A stretch of DNA of 64,000 nt from Zonotrichia leucophrys gambelii (lineage: Eukaryota; Chordata; Aves; Passeriformes; Passerellidae): contig NC_088178.1 in the NCBI RefSeq assembly GCF_028769735.1, forward strand, positions 13,542,857 through 13,606,856, written 5' to 3'. The position numbers were made by a program, and so were the translations under genes. Positions 11,731 to 23,515 of this stretch are shown here, piece by piece (positions within the stretch are counted from its first letter, which is position 1; each line of letters starts with the position of its first letter). Under the pieces are notes generated by a model that was not told the DNA's origin, did not search any database, and saw nothing but the letters and a program-made list of their open reading frames with translations.

Positions 11731-14700
11731 CCCACAGGAGCAGACAGACATTTGGAAAAAAGTACATTTGGAACATCCATCTGTATCTTTTACCATCAAT
11801 TCCATGCCAGCCCCTTTGCCACCTCCTCAATCCTAAGTGCAGGCAGTGCTACAAGCACATCCTCCAGAAGGCATGAAGGACACTAGGAGGTCTAGGGGTC
11901 ACTGCAATTGCCCATTTGGGGTTCACAAGACCAACACTGATGAGGAACCCATAACCACAGCGAAGGTGGCAGCTGACCAGTGCAACACCTCTGCCTTTGG
12001 CACTGCTGCAGTGCCCACATTTTCTGATACAACAGTGCTGCCAGCTCTAATGCAGCCAGAATGGCACAGCCAGAGCTGTCCTTGCCTGAGTTAAATAGCA
12101 CCACTTTTTCAGAGACCTGAGAAAGAAGCTACCATTTCTCTAATAACAACTGTAAGTGCTATTGCAATGGTAAAAGTCTTACCCAAAGTGCCTTGTACAA
12201 AAATGGCAGAGAGAAACCAACAGGAAACTTGTAAAAATCTTTTCAAATAAACTAAGGCAAAAGCTTGAAGAAAATAGAAAGAGAAGCAATCCCACTAATT
12301 GTGAAAACACATGATAAAACATGGAAGTATTTTTCTCCTAGTATTCTTAAGTACAGTACTGGAAATTTTTTTTTCCTGTGGTTTTTTTTTTACAGTTTAA
12401 ATGAACCCATTTAACAAAAAATTTACATTGCAAATTAAAGCTGCCGAAAATTGCATGGTTTGCTGTAAGGTTAAATTCAGCATTTTCATGAGGTTTCGCT
12501 TTTCAGTTCTTGAAAATGAGGCAACAAATTCTCATTGATATATAAAAAAGGACTTAATTTGAGAGAAAAACAAAGCAGAGGAAAAACCTTTCCTATTACT
12601 TTTCCTTGTAAGTATTTTAGAAGCAAGTTTTTCAAGGATTTGTGATCTAGCAGTGCTTTTTAAAGGCACTTGCATTTATCCTCCATGCATCAAACTGCTC
12701 TCAGTCAATTCCCTGAGACACTTAATCTTTTGGCAGATGGAAACTCATTTTGAAAGTGTACTAATGATCAATTAAAGCATTAGCTATCTCTGCAGACAGG
12801 AGGTTTATGGGGTCATAGTCTTCAGAAGCTGGAGGCAAGAACAGCAGCATGTTAGCAAAATAGCTAAAACTTTCTGTAGTTACCACAAAATTGGCATAAC
12901 ATGGGAAAACAAAAACGTGACAGTCTTTTTTTTTTCCCCATAATATGTAGAAAACAAATGTGATGGTTTCTATTTTATGAGACAGGCCATGGTCCAAACT
13001 GAATGTCAGCACAAAAAAAAAATCTAATCTTTTAAATTTTCTTAATGAAGCCTAATAATTATCCTAATACTTCCAATAAATTTACATAATCCTTTGAAAA
13101 TTGGATTCATTTCGACTCCAGTCAGAAGTATGTACCCACACTGCAGATAAGCAGACCCATACTGGGGGAGCTGCCATCAGAATCCGTGGCTCCCTGGAAA
13201 TAATGTGTCATTTCACACGAGGCCAAGGCCTCATGATAAGGTCTGGAGTGCAGGACTCTGCCCAGAAGCTTCTATGCAATGTGATGTACAAGTAGTAAGA
13301 CCAAATAGATGTAACTGTCACATTCATAGAAGAATATAAGATTCTTCCCTTAGGAGTTTGACAAGCCATTTTTTCTTGAAGGAGAAGCACATAAAAGTGA
13401 TTAGCCATCTAATGCAAACTAAAATTGTTGCTTTTTATGACCTGACATGTCTAATACGACCATAGATTCCACTGATGAGAGAATCAATACTTACTTGATT
13501 CACTGCATAAAGATCTTTGCATGCAATTTACCTTGTACAAAGGTAGAATGACAAACAGAATACATTTTCTTTCAGTGAGAGTAAAAATGCATGAAGTTGC
13601 CTACTAAAAGTTTGTAAAAAGCTAGCAATCCTGTGCATTTTTTAAAATAACATATGTAAAAATACTTGTGGGTAGGGAAGGGTGTGATACTGAAGAAATA
13701 AGCACATCTAGCATCTTTTCTTAAAACATTCAGCTGCCACATCAAGTACATTGGCTTGTGGAACCTCACTACATGGATTCTCCTCCAGGTGTAAGCAAAG
13801 GAGACAGAGAATTAGCGTGCCCTATCATTTAGTAAGTGCTGGGAACAGATGCCTTTAAAAAGTGACAGCTCTGAATAAGGCATTTCTGCCCTCTATAAAC
13901 AACAAACTTTAGTAGAAGTCCAAATATTAGGAAATGCTTCTTAGTCTGGCAGTTCATTTTTGGCTGCTGTGCTACAGCAATGTATCTGCCTTCATCTCCT
14001 GCAATTTGGCACATTAGCTCCTCTTCCCCCACGCTTGGATACAAGAGTGGAACAAACACAATGGGAGTGTGTAAGATGACAGACTATTTATGACCATTCT
14101 CAGAGCACTGAGATCCTTTGTCACTCTCACACCTTTTGAAAGCAGAACTGTATTCATCAGCACATTTGAGACTTCAAATTTACAGAGTACATTAAAGTCC
14201 TGGTGGTAAATAAATTATGTAAACACTAGACAAAACTTCACACTAAACTAGCATGCCTCTTTCATCTCATAATTCAGAAGTGGTAATCCAGAACACTTTG
14301 CTTTGGCAGTAGAAAGTAGCAATAATCAAGAATGGACACAACTATCTTACAGCAACAGTCTCTTTCTTTTACAGCAAAGCAGGGCAGAAATTTTAAGCCT
14401 TAGCTGAAAAATTCTTAGAGGGATTGAAACTAGGACCATGAGCATAGTATGAAAGGAAGGAGCAAAGGTGTTTCTAGGGGACAGAGGAGAAAAAAATAAA
14501 TGAGAGACAGAAGAGCTACAGCTCCCCCTTCCAAACTGCCTCCAAGGGCAAAATGCAGGATGACTCAAGAGAGTCAGGAACTCCAAGCATCCCAGAAAGA
14601 TCAGCCTCTGAATTACTCCCCAGTTACAGAGCACTCTTGTTGGCCAGATACTGACAGGACGAATGCAGGAGAGCAGAGAGCTGGCCCCTTGTGGCTGAGC

Positions 14701-16692
14701 AGGGAGGGTGCTGGAGGCAGAGCAGGCAGGCTGGTGCCCCTGTAGAGTGGCAGCAGTGCCAGGCACCCTGTGCAGGGCAGCCACTGCAGCCTGGAGTGAC
14801 ACAACTGCAAGTGGCCAAAACCCATACCTGAATGCAGAATGGCTTCCTGCTCCAGGAAATCAAGGCCAGAACCACTCCTGACTGCATGTGATTACAGCTG
14901 GGAATGTTATGCTGGAGTCCTTTTCCACCAGTCCCAGAGAGTGCAGTTTCTGGGCACTGTGACATCCTTAAGCACACATCTGCAGGGCAGGCCAGGAGGG
15001 CACCCCTAACTTGTTTCATCTGCAAGAGTCAAACACGGTAGGTCAAGCAGGGCTTTGATACAGCAAAGCAGAACACAGGTGAACTTCAGATATCTAAATA
15101 CAAAACTAATTACAGAAGCGGCTTTTCTTTAGTGAGTGTCTGCATTTTCCCTTTGTAATGTGCACAAGGTTAACCTTAGTTTGAGACAGATTCCAAAATT
15201 CTGTTTCAGCCTGACCAGGACTGGGAACCTGATGTCACTGCAGAATTCCCTGAAAGGACTTGATCAGGATACTTCTTCACTTTCTTGGGCTCCATGAACT
15301 CTCCAGACCCTCCTGTACAAAGGAAGGTATATACTTCCTATCCTTACAAAGAAAGGATATAAATGTATTTATTTATGCATATACACACATTTCTTTTAAT
15401 ATAGCCTGAACAATAGTTTTTTAGTTAAAACATCCTTCCTAAAGATTAAAAAAAGCCCAATTTAAATCACCATTTTTCAAATTTACATTGGAATTACAAC
15501 TTTAATTCTAACATCTATGCATCATGCATCACGAAACCCAAGCTTAAAGAAGAAAACTCCATTTACTTCCTTAAGTCTTACTGCTTGTACAAATTAATTA
15601 TTTTCATTTAGTCTTCTAGGATTTTTTTTACATTTCTTTGCATTCCTCTCAAGTTAGCCAGGCTCAGGATGAATGTATTTTTTGTCATATGCTCTTATTC
15701 TGAGAACTGCTGTTTTGGTTAGCAAACACTTGAATTTGGTCCTTGGGTTTTTGTTTTGTATTCACCTGAAAAATTAGTAATATATTCAAAGATGTGACAA
15801 AAGTTGTAGTAATATACAATAACAGATAGGAACAATATCAAATATATACTTTATAGCAAGATTTTAGTTGTCACAGACTAGAATCTCATATGACACATGT
15901 AAAAGCTCATTTTAATAATTCTTACAGCTAAAAGCATGATCACCAAATACCAAAGTTAAGAAAAGTCTATTTATTTGATTCTCCTTTTAGTTTGATGACA
16001 AAGTAGTACATTTCATTAACAGTAGCACAGAAAAGAACAATTCTGAATCTGGTAGATAAAGGTAACAGGAGATAGTAAACACATGAAGTGGCTTGTGACA
16101 GTTTCCCCAGATTGAGCAGCGATTACAATTTCCACGCTCTCAACATCACACTGCCAAAATCAACAAAGCAAACTCATCCTTTTGAAGCTTCTGAAGTACT
16201 CCCTACAGTGGTTTAGCCTTTCCATATTTAGTTATGAGAAACACAGAATCCTCAGCATAGCAAGTTGCCATGCATAAACCAACAACTACCAAAATAATCC
16301 CATAGGAAAACAACCAACTCCCCAAAGAGTACTCCTCAGTATTTACTGTCAGAACAGAGCAGTTCCTTAATTTGCTTCATACAAACTCTCCTTTATCTTA
16401 TCCATATATTGCCTATTTAGATGGAAACTTTATCTTCCCTGTTTATAATTTTTATATATATATATATGAATTACTGAAAAGCTGAAAAAGGAATGAACAA
16501 AGTGCGTACGGGTAAGAGCATGTTTTACCTCTTAGGATTCTGGATAATATTTATTCCTACCATGCACAACAGCTGTCTATGAGGTGGGAACTAGTTGTGA
16601 TCATTGGAATTCCAAAGTAGGAGAGCTTCCCTGACTGATTTTTCCCTAAATGGGAAATGACTTTCCTGAAACATTAAGAGGGGCTTCCTATC

Positions 16693-16742
16693 AAAAAAAA
16701 AAAAAAAGGAAGGGAGAGGGAGAGGGAGAGGGAGAGGGAGAG
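16693..16742 (+). repeat. Polypurine tract: A15 followed by (GGGAGA)n
   Basis: Fifty consecutive purines: fifteen A, then a short linker and about five GGGAGA units. It is a simple repeat. The small open frame running through it is not a gene. Confidence 0.9.
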
Positions 16743-17874
16743 TCAGTTAAACACAGGCCACTTTCAGAAAATGAAATGTACAGCTACTTTCCCATTAAGG
16801 TTGGGAGTTTTAAGAAGGCAGCTTCCCTCATTTGAAAAGGTACAACGTGCTATTCTCTTACTCCTTTCCATTCCCAAGTGTTTTGCACAGCACCTGAAAC
16901 TTACTGAGTCGTGCAAACTTAAAGCTATTACAGTGGAAGACTTCAAAAAGTTAGTTTCCCTTACTGAGCACAGACAATAATCAAATCTTTGTGCCATGCA
17001 TCACCCTTAGAAAACACTCCAATCAACCTCCTCCCTTGGCACGTCTGATACCCTTTTAGCCCAGTTATGTACGCACCTGTAATACACCTCACTATACTCA
17101 CGTGTTTGTGTAGCCACACCCAGTTGTGCAATTCTTTATTATATAAAAAACTATGCTGTAATAAATATCATTAATGCAGCCAGGATGCCAAATGCAGATG
17201 CACTGCAGGAGGTGCTTTAAATAAGGCTTAGCTCTGTCCTGAATTCATTACATGACACACATTACAGATATGAAAATACTGTAATAATGTATTTTCTTAC
17301 GTCAGAAAACCAACTTTTAAATATTCAAATAAATAGTCGTTAAATATCAATTTTGTCCTTTTAGAAATGCTGTTTTAAAAGTGACACTCATTTCCTGCTT
17401 CTAGCAGTGTTCTTCGGTTCAAAGAAAAATTGCAGATTAAGGCATGAGTGTTCTCCTTTTCTACATAACATACCTTAAAAATACTCATACCACACTACAC
17501 CTCCTTTAACTGATTAACTGAAGTTTTCTGAGGATGTATTTGAATAGGTAAAATGTCTATGTGAAAACAAATACATGGTTTTATTATGTAAATAAAACAT
17601 GTAATTTGAAAGAGTCCAGATCTTTTACCGTTTATTCATCATGGAGGTATCCAAATACTTTAAATATGTGAAATAATGGCAGAAATTTCCTGTTTTCAAT
17701 AATCAAGTAATACTCAAAACTCCAGTCAGAATCAGAATTGCATTGTATTTGGAGCAGCACTGAAGTCATGAAATGAAAAGAAGGCGAGCTTATGCAAAAT
17801 CTGAAACGGAGAAAGGCTTCCCAGTTCTTAAGAAAATTAAGATACATGTTTTTGCCACTGTAACTTTATTATTC

Positions 17875-17880
17875 CATTTG
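17875..17880 (-). terminator. HCCS: Possible HCCS polyadenylation signal
   Basis: The minus strand reads AATAAA about 185 bp after the HCCS stop codon, which would give a short 3' UTR. This is motif evidence only. Confidence 0.4.
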
Positions 17881-18064
17881 AAACACCACAAAGCATTGGT
17901 GTACTTAAGGAGAGATTTCCCTGTCCTCCCTTCCCACCCCCAAAGAGGAGTGGTGATGATGAAAGCAATGACAGCTGCAGCAAACCTCTGTCTCAAGTCC
18001 TGATATTGACAGTCCACTGTCTAGGAGCAAGGTGGTTATTTTCGAGTACACACCACAGGAGCAG

Positions 18065-18263
18065 TTAGGAAGTCCAGCGCCACCAGGCCACCTTGACTCT
18101 GTCCCAGACGGCCGAGAGCGAGTCCAGCGCGGGGCGCACGTCCAGGATGGTGAACTGGTAGTTCTCATCCACCGCCCCGCCGTCGTAGTAATCGATGACG
18201 TAGCGCACCTCCTTGCCACAGCGGTCAACGATCCAGTCGTGCCTGTCAAAGGGCAGCTCGTAC
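18065..18263 (-). CDS. HCCS: HCCS last coding exon
   Basis: The acceptor is CCCCTGCAG. The first base completes Gly207, then [19 protein letters not shown] follows through to the end WWRWTS and TAA (18067-18065). Confidence 0.96.
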
Positions 18264-20791
18264 CTGCAGGGGACAGGGAACACCCATGGAGACATTAATG
18301 GGCATTATGAACCTGGGAGAGAGAGGCCCATTCAGGATTTGTTTGTCCCTAAGATCTCACTAGTACATCTATCTCCTGGCAATTCTAACTTACAACACCA
18401 GTTCTGAAACATCTTTAAATGAATTCCACACCATGTTTTCAGACACATTTCTCCAGCATCCCTTTTTGACCAACAACTGCTAAGACCTGGCAATGCAGTA
18501 ACCATTGTAACAGTAGCTACAAACCACACAGGACTTTTTCAATGTTCATCCCACCACATAGACTCTAAAGAGGCTGTCAAGTGCAAAAAGCAGGTGGGGA
18601 GCTGAGAAACATTCAAAAAAAGTCAAAAACAGTCAAAAAAAGACTATGGGAGACTGGAGATCTTTTTTCTGAAAAGTCCTACGTACCCCATCCATGAACG
18701 TATTCTGGCCCTTGGCGAGTACTCCTTTGCTTTGCCTCCAAACCGCATCAGTGAGGGCCCACATGGACATTCCCTGTGCACACGATTAAAAAGGAAAAGA
18801 GTTTTCACCTCTTAACACAGTCTTATTTTCACTGATTAAACCACTATGGTAATTCGTTTTAGCAACAGAGAAACTGAGTAGAAAAAGCAACAGTAAAAAA
18901 TTAATTACAAGTGATATAACCCAACATTTTTTCCTTTTTTTAAAGCTTTGAAAAGTCACCCAGTTTCTGTCAGCACTTACTGCTGGTATGATACAGTATC
19001 CCTGATCTGCTCCAAACCATTGTTCTAATTTGTCAACAAAGCAGTTCTCTGCAAATCTAATCCACAGATTTAACAGATTAAAGAATAGAAAACCTTAATC
19101 CAAACTACTGTGTAAAAACGATCGTGGAATTTCAGAGAAAAATTTACAATACCAAATGCTTAACTAGTCTGTGTCTTGTAGGAACAGGGACTATGCTGAT
19201 CTAAAAAGTGACAGTCTTGTCACCAGTCATGCTAATCTAAGTTTACAACTCATATCTTTGTAATAACAAATATTCCATATGCAACATTTCACAGGTACAT
19301 ACGTAGCATGTAGAGCTTCCCACTTCAAAATCTCCTTCCAAGCTTGCTCATTATTTTGATTATGAATCTTAATAATGTTGGTCATGTCTTCACTTGTTAT
19401 GTCATCATCTTTCCACCTCCACCTAAAAAATAAGAACTTGAAAATAGTTTATAAACATTACAGCATAACTACCTTCCTGGCTTTATCTGATAAACTTTTG
19501 AATGAAGATTTACGGCTGTATGCAAGACACAAGACAAGTATGCAAACTTCTGGCTCATCTGCTTAAGCATCTTGAGAACCACTTCATTTTCTGTGCACAA
19601 GTGTGGCTATCCAACTTATCATCAGAGATCTACATATTCTAGATAGCTAAATTAACAGCTTAACTGGATCAGAAAGTTATCAGGGTGTGCAAACATCACC
19701 ACATCCACAGTATTCATAAAAAATGCTTAGGAAAAATCCCACTTGCATTCCTAATGCACAGAAGTCCTGTATTCAATACATTTTGCAAACACTCAGGAAT
19801 ACTTTCCATCTCTCTTGACACTGCATTTTGACAGCATGTGTGCTTCCTATTCAACTAGCATAACCTTAAGACATTTCAGTGTTTACAGGAGCCAAACTTG
19901 TATGTTCCATCCAGGCTGCTTATGTCATACTGAGTTACGAACCACATTGACATGTAGGAAAAAGAATTACTATTGCTCCAAAAGTAAATTACCTGTAAAC
20001 TTCACCTGTTAGAGAATGACAAATCATTACAAAAGAACAAGGAAACATCAGCACAGGAGGATTTTTAGTCTTGCCTACACTAAATCTTTGTAAATACTAA
20101 AAATATTAACTTGCAAATTTCCTCAGTTTTAGCCATTGTGCAAAGTTAGATGTTCTCACATAGAACTTCTACTGTCATTTCACAGCATTAGCATGAAACC
20201 AACTGGCAATCGTGCAGCTGGCATGACTGCCATCATACAAACTTTGTCTACCCCTGTACAGGGACTTTGAGCCACTAGCAGTTGCTTGACATTTTTTACC
20301 ATCCTCCGAATCACTAGAAGACACATGGCTTTTTGAGACCAACTCACCCTTTAAAATATAAAGATGTTTATAAGAAAAGTTCTTTTTTAAAAGAGCTATT
20401 TTATTATTTTCTGGTTAAAATCCACAAAAAAACACTCAAGACCAATAACTAATGATACTAGTTCATGATTCCAGGCTCACAGACACATCTGATAGTACAC
20501 AGTGTATTTACCCTTTTCTTAGCATAGCATTCCAGAACATTTGCTCTGAAGGATAGACCCATTTCTTGTCAGAATGTGCTCTAGGAATGGAAGATTCTTC
20601 TCTAACAGTTGACAATGGAAATGGTTGACCTGGAGATGGCTGCTGATTGGGAGGAGGCATCTAGAGAACAAGGAGAACCAACAACAAACTACAGTATTAC
20701 CATTTTGGTAAGTTACAGTGTTTGAGAAAAATCAAAGCATGATCAATCAACTCCTACAAAGATCAAGAAGTTCAGCCTTTACTTAATTCCA

Positions 20792-20826
<35 letters not shown>

Positions 20827-22252
20827 CAGCAGAACTCTTTGCACAAGTTTGTCATCAGGAGACTCCAGGAAAGCTTTCTGCCTAAACTTCAATTTTCAAA
20901 AGAGCAATGCCTTTTGTAAATCATAGGAAATCTTAGAGATGCTAATCAGAACTCAACCATACTGCTGCTACACAGAAACTAAAATCCAACAATGTATCAT
21001 AAAAAACATTTATGTAACTACTAAATAGAGAGCAAAAGATATCTTTAAAAATAGAAAAACCACCAGAGATGTAAATTTTAATACAGTGTTAAATAAGATG
21101 TGACTTGTTTTTAAACAAAAAATTGCACAAAAAAGAGAAAAAGCAGTCTTAAAAATAAAACAAAAATGTTATTTCCCAGACTTTCCAGCTTACATAGTAA
21201 CACTATTTACATTTTTGGGTGTAATACTTCAGAAGAAAGAAGACTAAAGAAAACATGTGAAGTAAGCAAAAGTTACCATATTGCTGGGATCTATGTCATC
21301 TTTCATTTGAGCTGCACCAGACTTCACAGGACATGCTACAAACTCATAAGCTCTTTCTTGATGTGCAGGAACATCATCTGTATTCTCAGTTCTATGATCA
21401 GCAGTCTTCATGTGCATTGGACAACCTTAAACGCAACAGCAGTATATATTTTGTTACAAGATGAAAACTCCAATACATGAAATGGAAAAGTTCATTGAAA
21501 GCTCATGTAAATGCAAATGGGTATTTCACTATTTCTTCTGAGCTTTTTAACAGTTTTGACTGCTCTCTTTGGGTCCTGCATGTCAGGACCCAAAAATCAT
21601 GATAACCCTGAGTTTCCTGTGTAGTCTCTGAATGCTCATTTCCCACCCCCCATCCTGGTTCCAATACTGAACTGTTTGTACTTGAGACTTCCTAAGGGAC
21701 CCAGTGCATTGACTGAGACAACAGAGGAGCTGACATCCTTCTCCAGGCATCCATCTCATTCCACCCTCGTGCAGCCCTTTTCCAGATGCACAGTTTTTAG
21801 TGACAACCAATCAACCCACCACCATCTCTGAGGGGCTCCCTGACCCTCTGTGGCTCTGCCACACCGTGGAACAGATCTGCAGGGCCCTTAGGAAACAGGA
21901 CAACTGGAAGCGACCCACAGCTTCTACAGTAAGCACCTCCTGTCTCTACAAACAAAGCAGCCTGCACAGTGTGCTGGTGAACAAGTGACTCCTCCTAAGG
22001 AAAATTTACTTGAGAATTACTTTTGTTGAACAAAAACCTCAAGTTTATCTGAAGAATTTCTCCCTCTGCCCCCACCAAGATTTTTCAGTCTTGTTTCCAC
22101 GCAGAGTTTAGCTCATTTAGGTTTTAAGAATGATTACCGCTCATTTTTTCTTGGTGCATGGGACATTCTGAAGATGGAGACGCCGTCTGGTATTGCCTGG
22201 ATGCATTTGGTGGCTGCTCTGTGGCAGCCGGGGAGGATGCGGACAAACCCAT
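18065..22252 (-). CDS. HCCS: HCCS, holocytochrome c-type synthase (cytochrome c heme lyase), complete
   Basis: The spliced CDS is join(18065..18263, 18687..18773, 19303..19422, 20512..20660, 21277..21425, 22138..22252) on the complement strand: 819 nt, 272 aa (human 268). All junctions are GT..AG and in phase. The enzyme works in the mitochondrial intermembrane space and forms the thioether bonds between heme and the CXXCH cysteines of cytochrome c and c1. Visible features: N-terminal Cys-Pro motifs CPMH at residues 30-33 and 40-43 and CP at 70-71; [25 protein letters not shown]; the heme-ligand histidine region [12 protein letters not shown] (His158, equivalent to human His154); ECPCG at 179-183; and the C-terminal block YVIDYYDGG to VAWWRWTS. 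No signal peptide is expected for this family. An untranslated first exon probably lies in the CpG island at 22.7 kb. In human this gene is X-linked; its position between TLCD4 and RWDD3 is the odd point. The intron structure rules out a retrocopy. Confidence 0.96.
18458..18612 (+). repeat. Dispersed repeat copy A (about 150 bp), in an HCCS intron
   Basis: It shares long identical runs with 23372-23515, for example TCAAGTGCAAAAAGCAGGTG and TTCAATGTTCATCCCACC, in the same orientation. Both copies end at AAACATTCA, after which the flanks differ. Copy A has about 12 extra bases near 18492-18508. The family was not recognised. Confidence 0.75.
18687..18773 (-). CDS. HCCS: HCCS coding exon 5
   Basis: The acceptor is GTGCACAG and the donor ATGGG|GTACGT. 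The exon encodes [20 protein letters not shown] and ARIRSWMG, near-identical to human. Confidence 0.95.
19303..19422 (-). CDS. HCCS: HCCS coding exon 4 (heme-binding histidine)
   Basis: The acceptor is TTTTTTAG and the donor GCTAC|GTATGT. The exon encodes [20 protein letters not shown] and then [19 protein letters not shown]. It holds the histidine equivalent to human His154. Confidence 0.95.
20512..20660 (-). CDS. HCCS: HCCS coding exon 3
   Basis: The acceptor is TTCTCTAG and the donor AAAGG|GTAAAT. The exon starts in phase 0 with [20 protein letters not shown] and continues to [19 protein letters not shown]. Confidence 0.95.
20794..20826 (+). repeat. Poly(T) tract of 33 (poly(A) on the minus strand)
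   Basis: An uninterrupted homopolymer in the HCCS intron between exons at 20660 and 21277. It may be the tail of an old retro-insertion or a simple slippage tract. No element body is recognisable next to it. Confidence 0.9.
21277..21425 (-). CDS. HCCS: HCCS coding exon 2
   Basis: The acceptor is GTTTAAG and the donor CAATATG|GTAACT. The exon encodes the second CPMH motif, then [19 protein letters not shown] and DDIDPSNM. Confidence 0.93.
21568..21594. repeat. Perfect hairpin, 11-bp arms
   Basis: TTTGGGTCCTG (21568-21578) and CAGGACCCAAA (21584-21594) are exact inverted repeats around a 5-base loop. It marks the start of a GC-richer patch (about 21560-22010) in the first HCCS intron of the coding region. 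Confidence 0.85.
22138..22252 (-). CDS. HCCS: HCCS first coding exon
   Basis: ATG at 22252-22250 gives [18 protein letters not shown], resembling human MGLSPSAPAVAVQASNAS, and then [12 protein letters not shown]. The donor is GAGCG|GTAATC. The exon likely starts at 22287, after a TTTCTTTTTGGTAG acceptor, so 22253-22287 is 5' UTR. Confidence 0.94.
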
Positions 22253-22439
22253 GGCCTCTGCACACCGGGCCTTTCAAGATCAAATTTCTACCAAAAAGAA
22301 AGCAAACATTCGTAACACAAAACTACACTGGCTACTTATTAAGGTGAACGCCAAGTGCAGGTGCAGTACTGCACCACAAATTAAAAAATTAACTGAAAAA
22401 TCGATTTAAGTAACAAGCTTCCAGCCCAAACAAAACCCA

Positions 22440-23050
22440 AGGCCCTAGCGGGGCTGCCCCGAGCTGCTGCCCAGGCTCCTCACGATCCCGTCGGGGCTGT
22501 GCCCGCAAGCCCTGAAGGACAGCGGCTCCCGCCCCGGCCCGGCCCCCGCCGTGACCGAGCCGCAAGGTCAGGGCAGGCCCGCCCCTCTGCGCGGCCCGGC
22601 CGCCCCAGCGCCGCCGAGCCCGGAGCTGCCGCTGCCCTGCCGCGCCCCGCACATCCTCCGCACCCGCACTCTCGTGCTCCTCATCCTCCTCTCCTCACCT
22701 CGCCCGGCCTGGCCCGGCCCGCACCTCCGCAGCGGCCCCGAGCGCCTCGCGAGAACGCGGCCACGCTGCACGCCTGCGCCCGCCGGCGAGGGGCGGGCAC
22801 GGGGCCGGCTCCCCGCCCAGCTCCCGGCGCGGGTCCCCGCCCGCCGCCAGAGTTGCGGGAGCGGGGCCGGGCCGGGGCCGGGTCTCCTCTCGGGGGCGGG
22901 CACGGGGCTGAGCCCTCGCCCAGCGCACAGTTGCCCAGGCCTGGCAGCCCGGGGACGAGAGCCGGGTCCGAACTTGCCAGCGAGAGCGAACTGTGCCAAG
23001 CGAGGCTCGCGGGAAGCCCCGGGCAGCTGTGCTCGCACCTCGTGCTGTGG
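22440..23050 (-). promoter_or_regulatory. HCCS: CpG island and promoter of HCCS
   Basis: This block is very GC- and CpG-rich and about 200-800 bp upstream of the HCCS start codon. It contains CTCGCGAGA at 22746-22754 and a G-quadruplex-type run at 22863-22882. Long open frames on both strands here are composition artefacts. Confidence 0.8.
22699..22770 (-). other. HCCS: Candidate untranslated exon 1 of HCCS
   Basis: On the minus strand inside the CpG island, GGGCGAG|GTGAGG is a good donor at 22699/22698 that could join the acceptor at 22288. The 5' end is arbitrary. A CTCGCGAGA element (22746-22754), a promoter motif common in CpG-island genes, lies just upstream. Confidence 0.35.
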
Positions 23051-23371
23051 GCTTGTGTGTGAAATCATTGCCCCTTACAACCGCGAATAATTGCTTAAGT
23101 ATAGAAGGAACCCACAACCTAGTAGCAGCACCGATACCGTAAAGGTGTATCCTCTTTAGCATTTAACTTGCGGAGATAGTAAAGTTATTTAAGATTATTT
23201 TTAAACATCAACTAGCTAAGAAAAGTATCATAGCTCTTTTAAGGTTTCCTAAGCAAACTGCCTTATTTCCAAGCCAGAAGATGCATTTTACCTGCACGTG
23301 TGAAGTACCGTGCATAACACACAGAAGATGGAGCTCAGTGTGCATCAAAGCACAGAATATTAACTTCATCA

Positions 23372-23515
23372 CAGCCCTTTTTGACCAACAAGTGCTAAGA
23401 CCTGGCTGTAACAGTAGGTACAAACCCCACAGGACTATTTCAATGTTCATCCCACCTCGTGTTCTCTAAAGAAGTTGTCAAGTGCAAAAAGCAGGTGGGG
23501 AGCCAAGAAACATTC
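23372..23515 (+). repeat. Dispersed repeat copy B (about 145 bp), upstream of the HCCS promoter
   Basis: This is the partner of the copy at 18458-18612, about 4.9 kb away in direct orientation. The similarity begins near CCCTTTTTGACCAACA and stops sharply at AAACATTCA. Confidence 0.75.

Larger units (their letters stand above)
9561..17870. other. Intergenic region between HCCS and RWDD3
   Basis: I found no coding exons here. The region contains a degenerate AT-rich repeat at 10236-10480, a probable LTR at about 11100-11730, a GC-richer patch at 14500-15010 with no recognisable protein, a short (TA)n tract at 16455-16466 and a polypurine tract at 16693-16742. Confidence 0.5.

Noticed and set aside
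14347..15025. Frames of 130-150 codons on the minus strand at 14.3-15.0 kb
   Set aside because: Low-complexity Ser/Ala/Cys/Leu products, open in two frames, and no splice or protein support.
16650..16835. Small open frame with a Lys/Gly/Glu repeat
   Set aside because: It is the translation of the A15-(GGGAGA)n simple repeat.
18032..18298. Plus-strand 88-codon frame over the last HCCS exon
   Set aside because: It is an antisense shadow of the conserved HCCS C-terminal exon.
22389..23162. Long overlapping open frames at the HCCS CpG island
   Set aside because: Same GC artefact; the real HCCS start is at 22252, supported by protein similarity and splicing.
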